A DNA stretch of 64,000 nt, from the NCBI RefSeq assembly GCF_038069655.2, contig NZ_CP150951.2, forward strand, positions 3,684,001 to 3,748,000. The letters are read 5' to 3'. This stretch comes from Yoonia sp. BS5-3 (GTDB taxonomy: Bacteria > Pseudomonadota > Alphaproteobacteria > Rhodobacterales > Rhodobacteraceae). Below the pieces are notes generated by a model that did no database searches, was not told the DNA's origin, and saw nothing but the letters and a program-made list of their open reading frames with translations. Position numbers and translations under genes: made by a program. This document shows positions 34,711-43,495 of the stretch, in pieces; position 1 is the stretch's first letter, and each line of letters starts with the position of its first letter.

Positions 34711-37065
34711 TTAGTTCAGCAGGTTTGGCACGATGGTCACAACGCCTGGTACAAAGGCCAGCAGCATCAGCCCCAAGACCTGGATGCCGATAAAGGGCAT
34801 GACGCCTTTATAGATCTGGCCTGTCGTGATGCTTTTGGGGGCCACCCCACGTAGATAGAACAGCGCAAAGCCAAATGGCGGTGTCAGGAAGGATGTCTGC
34901 AGGTTCACCGCGATCATGATCGTCACCCATTTGGGATCGAATGTGCCGCCATAGATGACCGGCCCAACGATGGGGATGACGATGTAAATGATCTCAAGGA
35001 AATCCAGCACAAAGCCCAGCACGAACAACACCAGCATGACCAGAATGAAGACATAGACCTCATTGTCGAAGGACCGCAGGAATTGCTGGATGTAATGCTC
35101 GCCCCCGAAAGAGATCAGCACTAGGTTCAGCAGCTGCGAGCCGATCAGGATGGTGAAGACCATCGATGTCACTTTGGCCGTCTCGCGCACGACCGGGGCC
35201 AGTACGCCGCCTGTTGTCAGCACCCAGCACGACCAGAGCAAGCCAAACATCGCAAACAAGAAGCAGGTGAAGGCTGCGAAATAGGCGATACGGTTTTCAA
35301 GCAGGACGACTTCCTGCCCGAGCCGCATATCGAAATTCACGCCGATCACCAGCATCAGCACAATCGCGCCCGCAGTCAGCAGCACCATCGCGCCCGACTC
35401 GCCCTGATCTTTCAGCTTGCGATAGGTCGCCAGCAGGATCGCGCCCCCTGCCCCCAAGGCCGCAGCCGGGGTTGGGTTGGTGATGCCGCCCAGGATCGAG
35501 CCTAGTACCGCAACGATCAGGACCAGCGGCGGGAACACCACGCGCATGATCTCATTCGCGGCCAGATAGGCCGCCGCCCGTTTCAGCCCGATATAGGCCA
35601 CCGCGAGCGGGATCAGGATGATCAAAGTCGTGAAGCCCGGCGTCGTTAGCGGCGATATGAACAGTATATCGGCCACCAACATCAAAGCGACCCCAAGCGC
35701 CCCAATCATCAGCGGACGCTGATCCTGGCTGGGTGCCACACCGCGTGCAATTGACAGCATCAGCCCCATCAAGACAGCCGTGATCGCCAGACCTGTCCCA
35801 ATCGGTGCTGCGGCATCGACACGTTCCAGCACAAGCGCTGCGCGTTCCTCATCAGACAGGGCGCGGGCCGCGGCCACGCCGCCTGCCTCATCGATTGCCG
35901 CTTGTTCGGCGACCGCTTGTTCCCATGCTTCCATACCGTGCAGCTCGATCATCGCCGCCTGACAATCTTCGCTGACGCGGGTGCGCAGTGATGCGGTTTG
36001 GCCGGCATCGGTAAAGCTGTCCACGATCACGCTTTGGCTGCCCACCAGATTGGTTTGGTTCAGGCCGATCGCCAGACCGATGATCCCCACAGGTACGGCC
36101 AGGAACCAGGTAAAGCTGTCATTGCGGGTGATCACCTCGCCCTTGCCGCTGTTTTCGAAACGGACAGGTGGCGCCTTGCTTGGGTTGATCAGCGCAAAGA
36201 TGAATGCATAGCCCGCATAAAGCCCGGCCAACAGAATACCCGGCAGCAGCGCCGCCTGGAACAACGTGCCGACCGACACAACTGCTGGCTCACCCAGATA
36301 GGTCAACGCGTCCGAGCAGCCCACAAGCTGCGCCCGCTCTTCTTGGGCGGCCGAATAAAGATCACCGGCCAGCGTGCCCAAAAGCACGATCACGATGGAT
36401 GGCGGGATGATCTGCCCCAACGTGCCCGAGGCGGCAATCACCCCGGTCGACAGTTCAGGCGAGTAGCCGTTTTTCAACATGGTTGGCAGGGCCAACAGGC
36501 CCATGGTCACCACCGTCGCACCCACAATCCCGGTTGAAGCCGCAAGAAAAGCGCCCACGATCACGATGGATACGGCCAGACCGCCCGGTAGCGGCCCAAA
36601 GACCTTGGCCATTGTCGTCAGCAATTCATCCGCGATCCGGCTGCGTTCCAGCACGATCCCCATCATCACGAACATCACAACAGCCAGCAAAGTCTCAATC
36701 GATTGCCCTGCCAGAACGCGTTCGTTCATCCGGTTGACCATAAAGCCGATATTGCGGTCCAACGCCTGTTCCCAGCCATTGGGGAAGAGCACATTTTCAT
36801 AGCGCGGCAGGTCGGGATATCGGAAGACCGAGATTGCATCCGGCCTGACACCTTCGGCGATCAGGGCTGCATATTCTGCGGAACTGCTATCAACCGCAGC
36901 ATGGGTCAGCAGCCCCGCGCTGTCCAATGCGGCGATGATCGCAAATGAGATTACAGCCGATCCGCTGATTGCGAACGCAACCGGGAAGCCAGAAAGAATG
37001 CCTGCAAATAGCGTCAAAAAGACGATAATGATGCCGACTTCGATGCCATCAAGTCCGAAAAGCAT
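34711..37065 (-). CDS. dctM: TRAP transporter large permease (extended DctM)
   Basis: A 784-residue TRAP large subunit, far longer than the usual ~430. It has DctM-type segments at both ends (SGFPVAFAISGSAVISF, GTLGQIIPPSIVIVLLGTLAGDL, FLTPPFGFALFYLRGVAP) with soluble and membrane insertions between them, as in a subset of Rhodobacterales TRAP permeases. A 75-residue acidic loop (about 50-125) and a second loop at 355-430 are extra. It is the last gene of a dctP-dctQ-dctM unit on the minus strand, stops 19 bp after dctQ ends. Confidence 0.93.
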   Translation of the reverse strand: MLFGLDGIEVGIIIVFLTLFAGILSGFPVAFAISGSAVISFAIIAALDSAGLLTHAAVDSSSAEYAALIAEGVRPDAISVFRYPDLPRYENVLFPNGWEQALDRNIGFMVNRMNERVLAGQSIETLLAVVMFVMMGIVLERSRIADELLTTMAKVFGPLPGGLAVSIVIVGAFLAASTGIVGATVVTMGLLALPTMLKNGYSPELSTGVIAASGTLGQIIPPSIVIVLLGTLAGDLYSAAQEERAQLVGCSDALTYLGEPAVVSVGTLFQAALLPGILLAGLYAGYAFIFALINPSKAPPVRFENSGKGEVITRNDSFTWFLAVPVGIIGLAIGLNQTNLVGSQSVIVDSFTDAGQTASLRTRVSEDCQAAMIELHGMEAWEQAVAEQAAIDEAGGVAAARALSDEERAALVLERVDAAAPIGTGLAITAVLMGLMLSIARGVAPSQDQRPLMIGALGVALMLVADILFISPLTTPGFTTLIILIPLAVAYIGLKRAAAYLAANEIMRVVFPPLVLIVAVLGSILGGITNPTPAAALGAGGAILLATYRKLKDQGESGAMVLLTAGAIVLMLVIGVNFDMRLGQEVVLLENRIAYFAAFTCFLFAMFGLLWSCWVLTTGGVLAPVVRETAKVTSMVFTILIGSQLLNLVLISFGGEHYIQQFLRSFDNEVYVFILVMLVLFVLGFVLDFLEIIYIVIPIVGPVIYGGTFDPKWVTIMIAVNLQTSFLTPPFGFALFYLRGVAPKSITTGQIYKGVMPFIGIQVLGLMLLAFVPGVVTIVPNLLN

Positions 37066-37083
37066 GTCTCTTGCGCCCTATCT

Positions 37084-38028
37084 TTAGTGAATTTCTGCGA
37101 CAAGTTCGGCGGTGTCATCGCCAATCCTGTCTTTGTCGAGATGTTTGCCCTCGCTTTCGGGGCCTTCCTTCCACTCCAGATAAGACCGGAAGAAAAAGGC
37201 GACCGCCTGCAGCAGAACCATGGCGGTAAAGACCACCAGCAGGATTTTGAACAGGAAATAGGCGTTGAAACCGTTCGGCGAAAAGCCAATCGTTTCGATA
37301 TTCCAACGCAGCCCCCGGGCGCGTGTCAGCAGCCGCTCAAGCGTGTCCGAGGCCGAGGGGTTCGGCACCACCAAATGCCGCCACAAAAAGAACCAGCCAT
37401 AAAGCCAGGTGATGATCGCAGCAGGCACCATCAGCACCAGCGAGCCGACCATGTCGATCACCCGCTTGGTCCGGTAAGATACCGCCGAATAGATCAAATC
37501 GACCCGCACATGCCCACCTTGGACGAATGTGTACGAGGCGCAGAGGCAAACGATGATTGCGTTATAAAGCTTCAGCTCTTCGGACCACCAGCTGACGTCT
37601 TTGGCAAAGCCCACGCCGAAGCCAAGGCTGATTTCCGAGACCGCAAAGATCCGCTGCATGAAGATAATCAGGATTTGCTGCAGAACCATCAAAAGCCCTG
37701 CCCAGGCGGCGATGCGCCCCACCACGTTGGCGAAGGTTTCAAGCCCGCGCACGCAGCCCCACATGAAGCGATTATTGATAAAGCCGATGATCGCGACTAC
37801 GAAAAAGATCGCGAAGACAACAAAGAACAGCTCGACCGAGGCGCCGTAGTAGATAAAGCGCATCAAGGCCTCTTTGACCTCTGTTTCCATTGGTCCATTG
37901 ATCGTGGGAAGCCATGCCAGCCACTGGGCGGGATGCAAAAGTGCGTAACCAAGATTGTAAAACGCCTCGATCAGGTTTGCGAAAAACCAGCCAAATGCGT
38001 TGCCGCCCCAAGCCTCAACCAAGCCCAT
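37084..38028 (-). CDS. dctQ: TRAP transporter small permease
   Basis: A 314-residue small subunit with four core helices; segments such as VELFFVVFAIFFVVAIIGFI, LLMVLQQILIIFMQRIF and VCLCASYTFVQGGHVRVDLIYS are typical, the last including the conserved HVRVD motif. It is longer than common DctQ (about 170) and so matches the large partner that follows. Start and stop place it 18 bp before the DctM gene, so it is cotranscribed. Confidence 0.93.
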   Translation of the reverse strand: MGLVEAWGGNAFGWFFANLIEAFYNLGYALLHPAQWLAWLPTINGPMETEVKEALMRFIYYGASVELFFVVFAIFFVVAIIGFINNRFMWGCVRGLETFANVVGRIAAWAGLLMVLQQILIIFMQRIFAVSEISLGFGVGFAKDVSWWSEELKLYNAIIVCLCASYTFVQGGHVRVDLIYSAVSYRTKRVIDMVGSLVLMVPAAIITWLYGWFFLWRHLVVPNPSASDTLERLLTRARGLRWNIETIGFSPNGFNAYFLFKILLVVFTAMVLLQAVAFFFRSYLEWKEGPESEGKHLDKDRIGDDTAELVAEIH

Positions 38029-38083
38029 GGATTACTCCCCCATCGTCATTCGAGAATGGATGCCCACCCGCATCCGATTGCCG

Positions 38084-38120
38084 AAAAGGGCCCCGCCTGC
38101 GCATCGCAGCGGGCCCTTCT
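38084..38120 (-). terminator. Stem-loop between dctP and dctQ
   Basis: On the minus strand AAGGGCCCGC pairs with GCGGGGCCCTT (one bulged base) around a loop, followed by TTTTC. Its place, 40 bp after the dctP stop and before dctQ, suggests a leaky terminator giving more binding protein than permease. Confidence 0.65.
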
Positions 38121-38159
38121 CGTGTCTTAAATCATGAAAACATGATGTGCCTGATAGGC

Positions 38160-39242
38160 TTAGCCCATCACACGGTCACGTTGCGCGCGGTATACACCTT
38201 CGGATTGCTGGATCCAGCCAGAAGATGCCGCCATCGACGCGTTATAGCTTGCGCGGATCGCATCATAGATGTCATCGCCAGCATATTGGTCCATGGTTTC
38301 AGCCGCAGCCACACCCATCGCATCCCAAACTGAATCTGGGAATTCCAGCACCTGAACGCCGCCAGCTTGCAGACGCTGCAGGGCAGAGCCGTTATTGCTC
38401 ATGAACTGCGCCAGGTTCCACTGGTGTGCTTCGCCAGAGGCGATTTCGATGATTTTCTGATGCGCAGGGCTTAGGCTTTCCCAGACGTCGAGGTTTGTGG
38501 CCAGCGACAGGGCTGCACCTGGCTCATGCATACCAGCGGTGTAGTAGAACTTGGTGATTTCCTGGAAACCAGCCTTTTCATCCGCCCATGGGCCGATCCA
38601 CTCGGTCCCGTCGATCGCACCAGAGGCCAGCGCTTGATACACTTCTGCACCTGGCAGGTTTTGTACCGAAGCACCCATACGGCCCAGCGCCTGACCACCC
38701 AGGCCCGGCATGCGGAATTTCAGGCCTTGGAAATCATCAGGGCTTGCGATTTCCTTCGAGAACCAGCCGCCTGCCTGCGCACCGGTGTTCCCGGCAAGGA
38801 ATGATTTCAGGCCAAAGATCGAGCCCAGCTCGTCATGCATCGCCTGACCTTCGCCATGGTAGTACCAGTTGGAAAGCTCTTGTGCGGTCATGCCGAATGG
38901 CACGGACGTGAAATAGGCATAGCCGGGGTGCTGGTTGACAAAGTAATAGTCTGCACCGTGATACATATCCGCCTGACCCGAGGTCACAGCATCAAAGACT
39001 TCGAATGCGCCAACAAGTTCGCCAGCTGCCTTCAGGTCGATGGTCAATGAACCGCCGGACATGGCAGTGATGGTGTCAGCAGCGCGCTGTGCGGCATCAT
39101 GCACACCAGCCAGGCCGCGGCCCCATGTGGTCACAAGTGTCAGCGTCCGGTTGCCTTGCGCATAAGCCGGTGCTGCCAATGTGGTTGCAGCTGCAGCTGT
39201 CCCACCAAGTGCCGAGTTCTTTAAAAACGAACGACGATCCAT
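38160..39242 (-). CDS. dctP: TRAP transporter substrate-binding protein
   Basis: A 360-residue periplasmic binding protein. The N-terminus DRRSFLKNSALGG is a Tat signal (RRxFLK) ending near PAYAQG. The mature part carries the DctP family order: GELVGAFEVFDAVTSGQADM, DDFQGLKFRMPGLGGQ and GASVQNLPGAEVYQALASGAIDGTEW. The Tat leader and the YYFVNQHPGYAYF region resemble binding proteins for 2-oxo acids or lactate-type ligands, but the ligand is not proven. The first ATG with GGAGG upstream is used. Divergent from the kinase gene. Confidence 0.94.
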   Translation of the reverse strand: MDRRSFLKNSALGGTAAAATTLAAPAYAQGNRTLTLVTTWGRGLAGVHDAAQRAADTITAMSGGSLTIDLKAAGELVGAFEVFDAVTSGQADMYHGADYYFVNQHPGYAYFTSVPFGMTAQELSNWYYHGEGQAMHDELGSIFGLKSFLAGNTGAQAGGWFSKEIASPDDFQGLKFRMPGLGGQALGRMGASVQNLPGAEVYQALASGAIDGTEWIGPWADEKAGFQEITKFYYTAGMHEPGAALSLATNLDVWESLSPAHQKIIEIASGEAHQWNLAQFMSNNGSALQRLQAGGVQVLEFPDSVWDAMGVAAAETMDQYAGDDIYDAIRASYNASMAASSGWIQQSEGVYRAQRDRVMG

Positions 39243-39339
39243 CAAGTATCCTCCCAATTGTAACTCATCACTGTCCCTCTTACGGGCCAGCGTGTGGATT
39301 TCGTTCGCGCAGACTAACGTGCGTCTGCGAAAGGTAAAA

Positions 39340-39355
39340 TACGTAGTACTACGTA
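39340..39355. promoter_or_regulatory. 16-bp perfect palindrome upstream of dctP and the kinase
   Basis: TACGTAGTACTACGTA is its own reverse complement. It lies 98 bp upstream of the dctP ATG and 145 bp upstream of the kinase ATG. Symmetric TAC-type sites suit LuxR/NarL-type response regulators, and one is encoded just downstream. Confidence 0.65.
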
Positions 39356-39499
39356 GAACAGCGCGAATTGCGCCTAAATTAGACGCATTTTTGAAGGTTT
39401 GTGCGTTTCGCGGGCGGTATTTTGGCAGCCGCAGTGCCGTGGGGGCATATGATTCGCAACATTTGATTCGCCAGCGATTCCCGCGTATCGATTCGCCCT

Positions 39500-40933
39500 A
39501 TGACCCGCCTGTTGTCACACCTCAAAGATCGTTATGCGATCAGCTATGGCCAAAAGGTCTTTCTTTTGGCGACCTTGCCCCTGATCGTGGCGGTGTCTTT
39601 GATCTTTGTGGTCGTCACCAGCCAATCACGACAATTGGCCGAACGGGAAATCCAGGCGCTTGAGACCCAATTGATCGAAACCAAACGGGCGGAGTTGAAA
39701 AACTACCTGTCCATCGCCCGCACGGCCTTTATCAACACCTATGGGCGCGCCGCCCCCGATGATGAGGAGGCCAAACTGGCCGTCACACGCGAACTTTCGG
39801 CGATGCTTTATGGGCAGGACGGTTATTTCTTTGTCTTCGACTATGATGGGAACAATCTTGTCGCCCCCCGGCAAACCTATCTGATTGGGCGCAATTGGAG
39901 CGGATTAACCGACCTGAATGGCACCGCCATCACCGATGAGCTGATCCGCATCGCCCGCACCGGTGGGGGCTACCACAGTTTTGACTGGCCCAAACCCTCA
40001 ACCGGGGCCACCGAACGGATGATCGTTTATGTCAACGGCTTGCAGGATTGGCGTTGGGCGATCGGCACCGGCGTGTTCATTGATGACATCCTGGAAAATG
40101 TGGCTATGGCCCGGGCCGATGTGGAAACCAGGATCAGAACCACCTCTTTTTATGTGCTGGGCATTGCCGTCGTGGCGCTTTTGGGGGTTTTTATGACCGG
40201 GATGGTCATCAATATCCGCGAAAGGCGGCTGGCAGATGCCAAATTGAAACAACTGGCCCAGCGCATCATCGATACCCAGGAAGAAGAGCGCGGGCGCGTG
40301 GCGCGTGAATTGCATGATGGCATCAGTCAAATGCTGGTTGGCGTGCGCTACGCGCTAGAGCTGACCCGGCGCAAATTGCGCGATGATCCCACCACCAGCG
40401 CCAGCCTGGACAAGGGGATCGACGGGCTGGGATCAACCATTCAAGAGGTGCGCAGGATCAGCCGTGATCTGCGCCCCGGTGTGCTGGATGATCTGGGCCT
40501 GGGCCCTGCGCTGCAAGCACTAACCGATGATTTCAGCGCGCGTACTGGGATCGAAACCGATTTCGAAACGGTTGTTTTCCGCAACCGGCTGGACCAAGAG
40601 GCGCGGATCGCGCTGTACCGCGTGGCCCAAGAGGCGCTGACCAATATCGAACGTCACGCCAAAGCGACCAAGGTGTTTATGTCGCTCAAGGGTAACCGCG
40701 CAGGTGCGATTCTGCGGATCAGCGATAACGGGCGCGGCATGACCTGGCCGGCCCCGTCGCGGCGCACGGGCGGCGGGCTTGGGCTGCGCAACATGCAAGA
40801 ACGGATCGAACAGCTGGATGGCAGTCTGCGCATTTCATCCGCGCCCGGCGGAAAAAGCGGAACAGTGATTGAAGCCCAGGTGCCTTTGACGCATATGCTC
40901 AGCCCGCAAAAAAGTGCTAAGGAAAGCGTATGA
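39500..40933 (+). CDS. Sensor histidine kinase, Cache plus HisKA_3 type
   Basis: A 477-residue sensor kinase. A first membrane helix (VFLLATLPLIVAVSLIFVVV) is followed by an extracytoplasmic single Cache domain (YGQDGYFFVFDYDGNNLVAP), a second helix (YVLGIAVVALLGVFMTGMVI), then the HisKA_3 box ARELHDGISQML with His at residue 272, and HATPase with NALTNIERHAKAT-type N-box (EALTNIERHA) and GGGLGLRNMQER. The NarX-like architecture pairs with the LuxR-type regulator that overlaps its stop. The Cache domain probably senses a small carboxylate, in line with the divergent TRAP operon. Confidence 0.95.
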   Translation: MTRLLSHLKDRYAISYGQKVFLLATLPLIVAVSLIFVVVTSQSRQLAEREIQALETQLIETKRAELKNYLSIARTAFINTYGRAAPDDEEAKLAVTRELSAMLYGQDGYFFVFDYDGNNLVAPRQTYLIGRNWSGLTDLNGTAITDELIRIARTGGGYHSFDWPKPSTGATERMIVYVNGLQDWRWAIGTGVFIDDILENVAMARADVETRIRTTSFYVLGIAVVALLGVFMTGMVINIRERRLADAKLKQLAQRIIDTQEEERGRVARELHDGISQMLVGVRYALELTRRKLRDDPTTSASLDKGIDGLGSTIQEVRRISRDLRPGVLDDLGLGPALQALTDDFSARTGIETDFETVVFRNRLDQEARIALYRVAQEALTNIERHAKATKVFMSLKGNRAGAILRISDNGRGMTWPAPSRRTGGGLGLRNMQERIEQLDGSLRISSAPGGKSGTVIEAQVPLTHMLSPQKSAKESV

Positions 40934-41562
40934 CGACCCGTGTTCTTATTGTTGATGACCACCCGATGGTAACCGAGGGGATACAGGCGATTCTGGAAAG
41001 CTATGACGGGATCGCGGTTGTCGGCACGCTGTGCAACGGACAGGACGCGGTTGATCAGGTCAAAACGCTGGCGCCCGACGTCATCTTGCTGGATTTGAAC
41101 ATGCCGGGCCTGTCCGGGCTGGCCGCAACCGAAATGATCCTTGAGATACGCCCGCAGACCCGCATCCTGATCCTGTCGATGCATGACAGCCCTGAATATA
41201 TCGCAACCGCGCTCAGCCACGGGGCGTGTGGTTACATCCTTAAAGACGTCCCCACGGATGAGATCAAAACCGCCATCGATACCGTCATGGCAGGCGGCGA
41301 ATATATGTGCACCGGGGCCAAAGGCGCCCTGCAGCCCAAAATCAGCGATGGGCGCGAAACACTAACAAGCCGCGAGCAGACGATCCTGCTGGAACTGGCA
41401 CAGGGGCATTCGAACAAGGATGTGGCCAATACGCTCAATATCTCGGTCCGCACGGTTGAAACGCACCGCAAGAATATCAAGCGCAAGCTGGGCATCAGCT
41501 CAACCGCTGGTTTGACGCGTTATGCGCTGGAACATGGGGTGCTGCAGGGCACGGGGATTTAG
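40930..41562 (+). CDS. LuxR/NarL-family response regulator
   Basis: A 210-residue response regulator. The receiver domain has the DDHPMV acidic pair, phospho-acceptor Asp in VILLDLNMPG at about residue 56 and Lys in YILKDVP. The C-terminal LuxR HTH follows (LTSREQTILLELAQGHSNKDVANTLNISVRTVETHRKNIKRKLG). It overlaps the kinase stop by ATGA. A plausible target is the palindrome upstream of dctP. Confidence 0.96.
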   Translation: MTTRVLIVDDHPMVTEGIQAILESYDGIAVVGTLCNGQDAVDQVKTLAPDVILLDLNMPGLSGLAATEMILEIRPQTRILILSMHDSPEYIATALSHGACGYILKDVPTDEIKTAIDTVMAGGEYMCTGAKGALQPKISDGRETLTSREQTILLELAQGHSNKDVANTLNISVRTVETHRKNIKRKLGISSTAGLTRYALEHGVLQGTGI

Positions 41563-41575
41563 GCGACCCGTCCGC

Positions 41576-41929
41576 CTAATCAAGAAAAGTCCATGTCTCT
41601 GCCCCGTCAAAACGGCGCACCGGAACCGATGCGATCACATTCGGGTCGGCCAGCCGCAGATTTACGGCCATATAGGCATCGGGTTTCTCCGGGTGCAGAT
41701 TTTCCCAATGGGTCACGCAGCCGCAGGTCGGGCAATGATGAATGGCAAGGTTTTTATCCCCATGGGCGTAACCCCTGGTTGGCCCGTCGATCGTGACATC
41801 GGCAATTGGCGCGTAAATCCACAAGGTTCCAAGCCTGCGGCAGATTGAGCAATTGCAGGATGTGGTCCGCGACGGGCTATGGCGAAATTCATAACGGACA
41901 GCGCCGCAATGGCAGGTTCCTGTGATCAT
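41576..41929 (-). CDS. GFA-family zinc protein
   Basis: A 117-residue GFA (glutathione-dependent formaldehyde-activating enzyme-like) protein. Zinc ligands appear as CHCGAVRYE and CNCSICRRLG near the N-terminus and HHCPTCGCVTHWE later. Most family members are annotated as carbon-sulfur lyases without proof of activity. A single gene, convergent with the response regulator (13 bp). Confidence 0.92.
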   Translation of the reverse strand: MITGTCHCGAVRYEFRHSPSRTTSCNCSICRRLGTLWIYAPIADVTIDGPTRGYAHGDKNLAIHHCPTCGCVTHWENLHPEKPDAYMAVNLRLADPNVIASVPVRRFDGAETWTFLD

Positions 41930-42076
41930 GTCTTACCTCCCTCTTACCTAAGGTAAGGAATGCCTGACCTGACATTCCCCCCGCATTTCCCTATGGTCAT
42001 CTTAAGGTTCAGCTTAGCGCAATTTCGCATCTGCCGAACCGGGTTTTATTTGTAACAAGTGCTATTTGGACATTTG

Positions 42077-42373
42077 ATGACGTATGTATTTGATACGCTC
42101 GACCCTGCGGTTTTTGACGCGGTGGGTATTGGGGGGTTCGGGCTTTATGTCCTGAACTACACGTTACTGACGTTTCGCAAACTGCAGGCCGAGCACATCT
42201 TGTATTTTGTCTTGAACGGGATGGCGGCGGCGATGCTGTTGATTGGGCTGAGTACAGCCTTCAACCTTGCTTCGGCTCTGATCCAAATTTTTTGGATTTG
42301 TATCTCTTGTTTGGCGGTCATTTTGCGTCTTCGCAGCAAAAAGACCAACATGCAGCTGGTGGGGCTGCGCTGA
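42077..42373 (+). CDS. CBU_0592-like small membrane protein
   Basis: A 98-residue membrane protein with three hydrophobic segments (VGIGGFGLYVLNYTLLTF, HILYFVLNGMAAAMLLIGL, ALIQIFWICISCLAVIL). The pattern of a LxxxN-Y-xLL turn and N-G-(x)-A-A-A matches the CBU_0592 family of unknown function. The start could also be a GTG at 42059; neither has a good ribosome site. Confidence 0.7.
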   Translation: MTYVFDTLDPAVFDAVGIGGFGLYVLNYTLLTFRKLQAEHILYFVLNGMAAAMLLIGLSTAFNLASALIQIFWICISCLAVILRLRSKKTNMQLVGLR

Positions 42374-42404
42374 CAAAGATTGTGAGTGGATTGTTCATCA
42401 AATA

Positions 42405-42438
42405 GGGCCGTGATCATATTTTGATCACGGCCCGTTTT
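42405..42438 (+). terminator. Strong hairpin terminator, probably bidirectional
   Basis: GGGCCGTGATCA and TGATCACGGCCC form a perfect 12-bp stem with a TATTT loop, then GTTTT. It sits between two convergent genes, 2 bp from the stop of the minus-strand protease. Confidence 0.93.
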
Positions 42439-42439
42439 G

Positions 42440-43144
42440 TCACAGACCAGCGGCGACTTCCTGCACCTTCTGAAGCCGCTCTGCATTGGGGGGATGGGTC
42501 CCCAAAAAGACATTTCCAGGGTCAGGGATACGGTAAAAAAACTGTGCCCCTTTCAGCGGATCATACCCCGCCTCTGCAGCAATACGGGTTCCCAACGCAT
42601 CGGCTTCAAGCTCATATGCTTTGGAATAACTGCGTGCCGCGACAGCGCCGCCAACCTGGGCCGCCGCCTCCAGCGCCTCTGGGTCGGTTGTGCCCAAAGA
42701 GGCCGCAAGACTGCCCAACAGCGCAGCACCAGCCGCAGCGGTGCGTTCCTGCCGCGCATAATGCCCTTCGATATGATGGGCTGCTTCATGCGCCAACACA
42801 AAGGCGATTTCATCCTCATTGCGCACAGCGCGCAACATTGGGACGGTAAAGACAAGAATTGGACGGCGGTTTGCATCCAGCGTCTGATAAGCATTGGCTG
42901 GCAGATCCGGGCGCTCATCAATCACTATCCGGAAATTGCAATTCTCTTCGATTGATTCTTCACGGCAAATGCGTTCCGCCACCGGTTCCACCCGGCGTAT
43001 CGCCGCGCGAAAATTCGCTCTGGCTTGGCTGACAGATAATTGCGGGGCGCTTGCAAGCGGTTCGGCATCAGGTAGCGGCGTGGTATCCTGAACGGGCGTG
43101 CAGGCCCCAATTATCAGGACAAATAGAATAGGTGAAAATCGCAT
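42440..43144 (-). CDS. M48-family metalloprotease, lipoprotein
   Basis: A 234-residue lipoprotein protease. Residues 1-15 (MRFSPILFVLIIGAC) give a lipobox with Cys15. HEAAHH at the zinc site (HExxH) and YELEADALG (third ligand Glu) match M48 peptidases of the BepA/LoiP type, which act on misassembled outer-membrane proteins. The usual C-terminal TPRs of BepA are absent, so it is LoiP-like in length. The substrate is inferred. Confidence 0.92.
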   Translation of the reverse strand: MRFSPILFVLIIGACTPVQDTTPLPDAEPLASAPQLSVSQARANFRAAIRRVEPVAERICREESIEENCNFRIVIDERPDLPANAYQTLDANRRPILVFTVPMLRAVRNEDEIAFVLAHEAAHHIEGHYARQERTAAAGAALLGSLAASLGTTDPEALEAAAQVGGAVAARSYSKAYELEADALGTRIAAEAGYDPLKGAQFFYRIPDPGNVFLGTHPPNAERLQKVQEVAAGL

Positions 43145-43246
43145 TAAGACCTCTCGTTAAAGGGTAACACGTCTAGCGTAACCTTGTGCCGCTGCGGTTG
43201 ACCAGCGCCGATTGCACCTGCGCTCAGCCACCGTTAGGCTGCCCTT

Positions 43247-43495
43247 ATGTTTACCATCGAACACGATTACGACACGACCGTCGTCACCTTGATTGACGAA
43301 GGTAAAGCGCCTCTTAAAGAGGACGTCATTATCAACGCCTTCGACGATTGCATCACATTGACCCAATTCGATCCACGCATCGATGACGTGGTGCGCGTGA
43401 CCCTTTCAATCAGCCAATTGCGCGACATCGAGGCCGCGCTGGACCTACCCGAGGGTGTCTATCGGCTGCGAAAAACAGACGAAGGCGGCCCATGA
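43247..43495 (+). CDS. Small acidic protein coupled to the deacetylase gene
   Basis: An 82-residue acidic protein (MFTIEHDYDTTVVTLIDEGKAPLKEDVIINAFDDC). I do not recognise a family. Its stop overlaps the next start as ATGA, so translation is coupled to the histone deacetylase-like gene; a shared role is possible. No signal peptide. Confidence 0.75.
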   Translation: MFTIEHDYDTTVVTLIDEGKAPLKEDVIINAFDDCITLTQFDPRIDDVVRVTLSISQLRDIEAALDLPEGVYRLRKTDEGGP

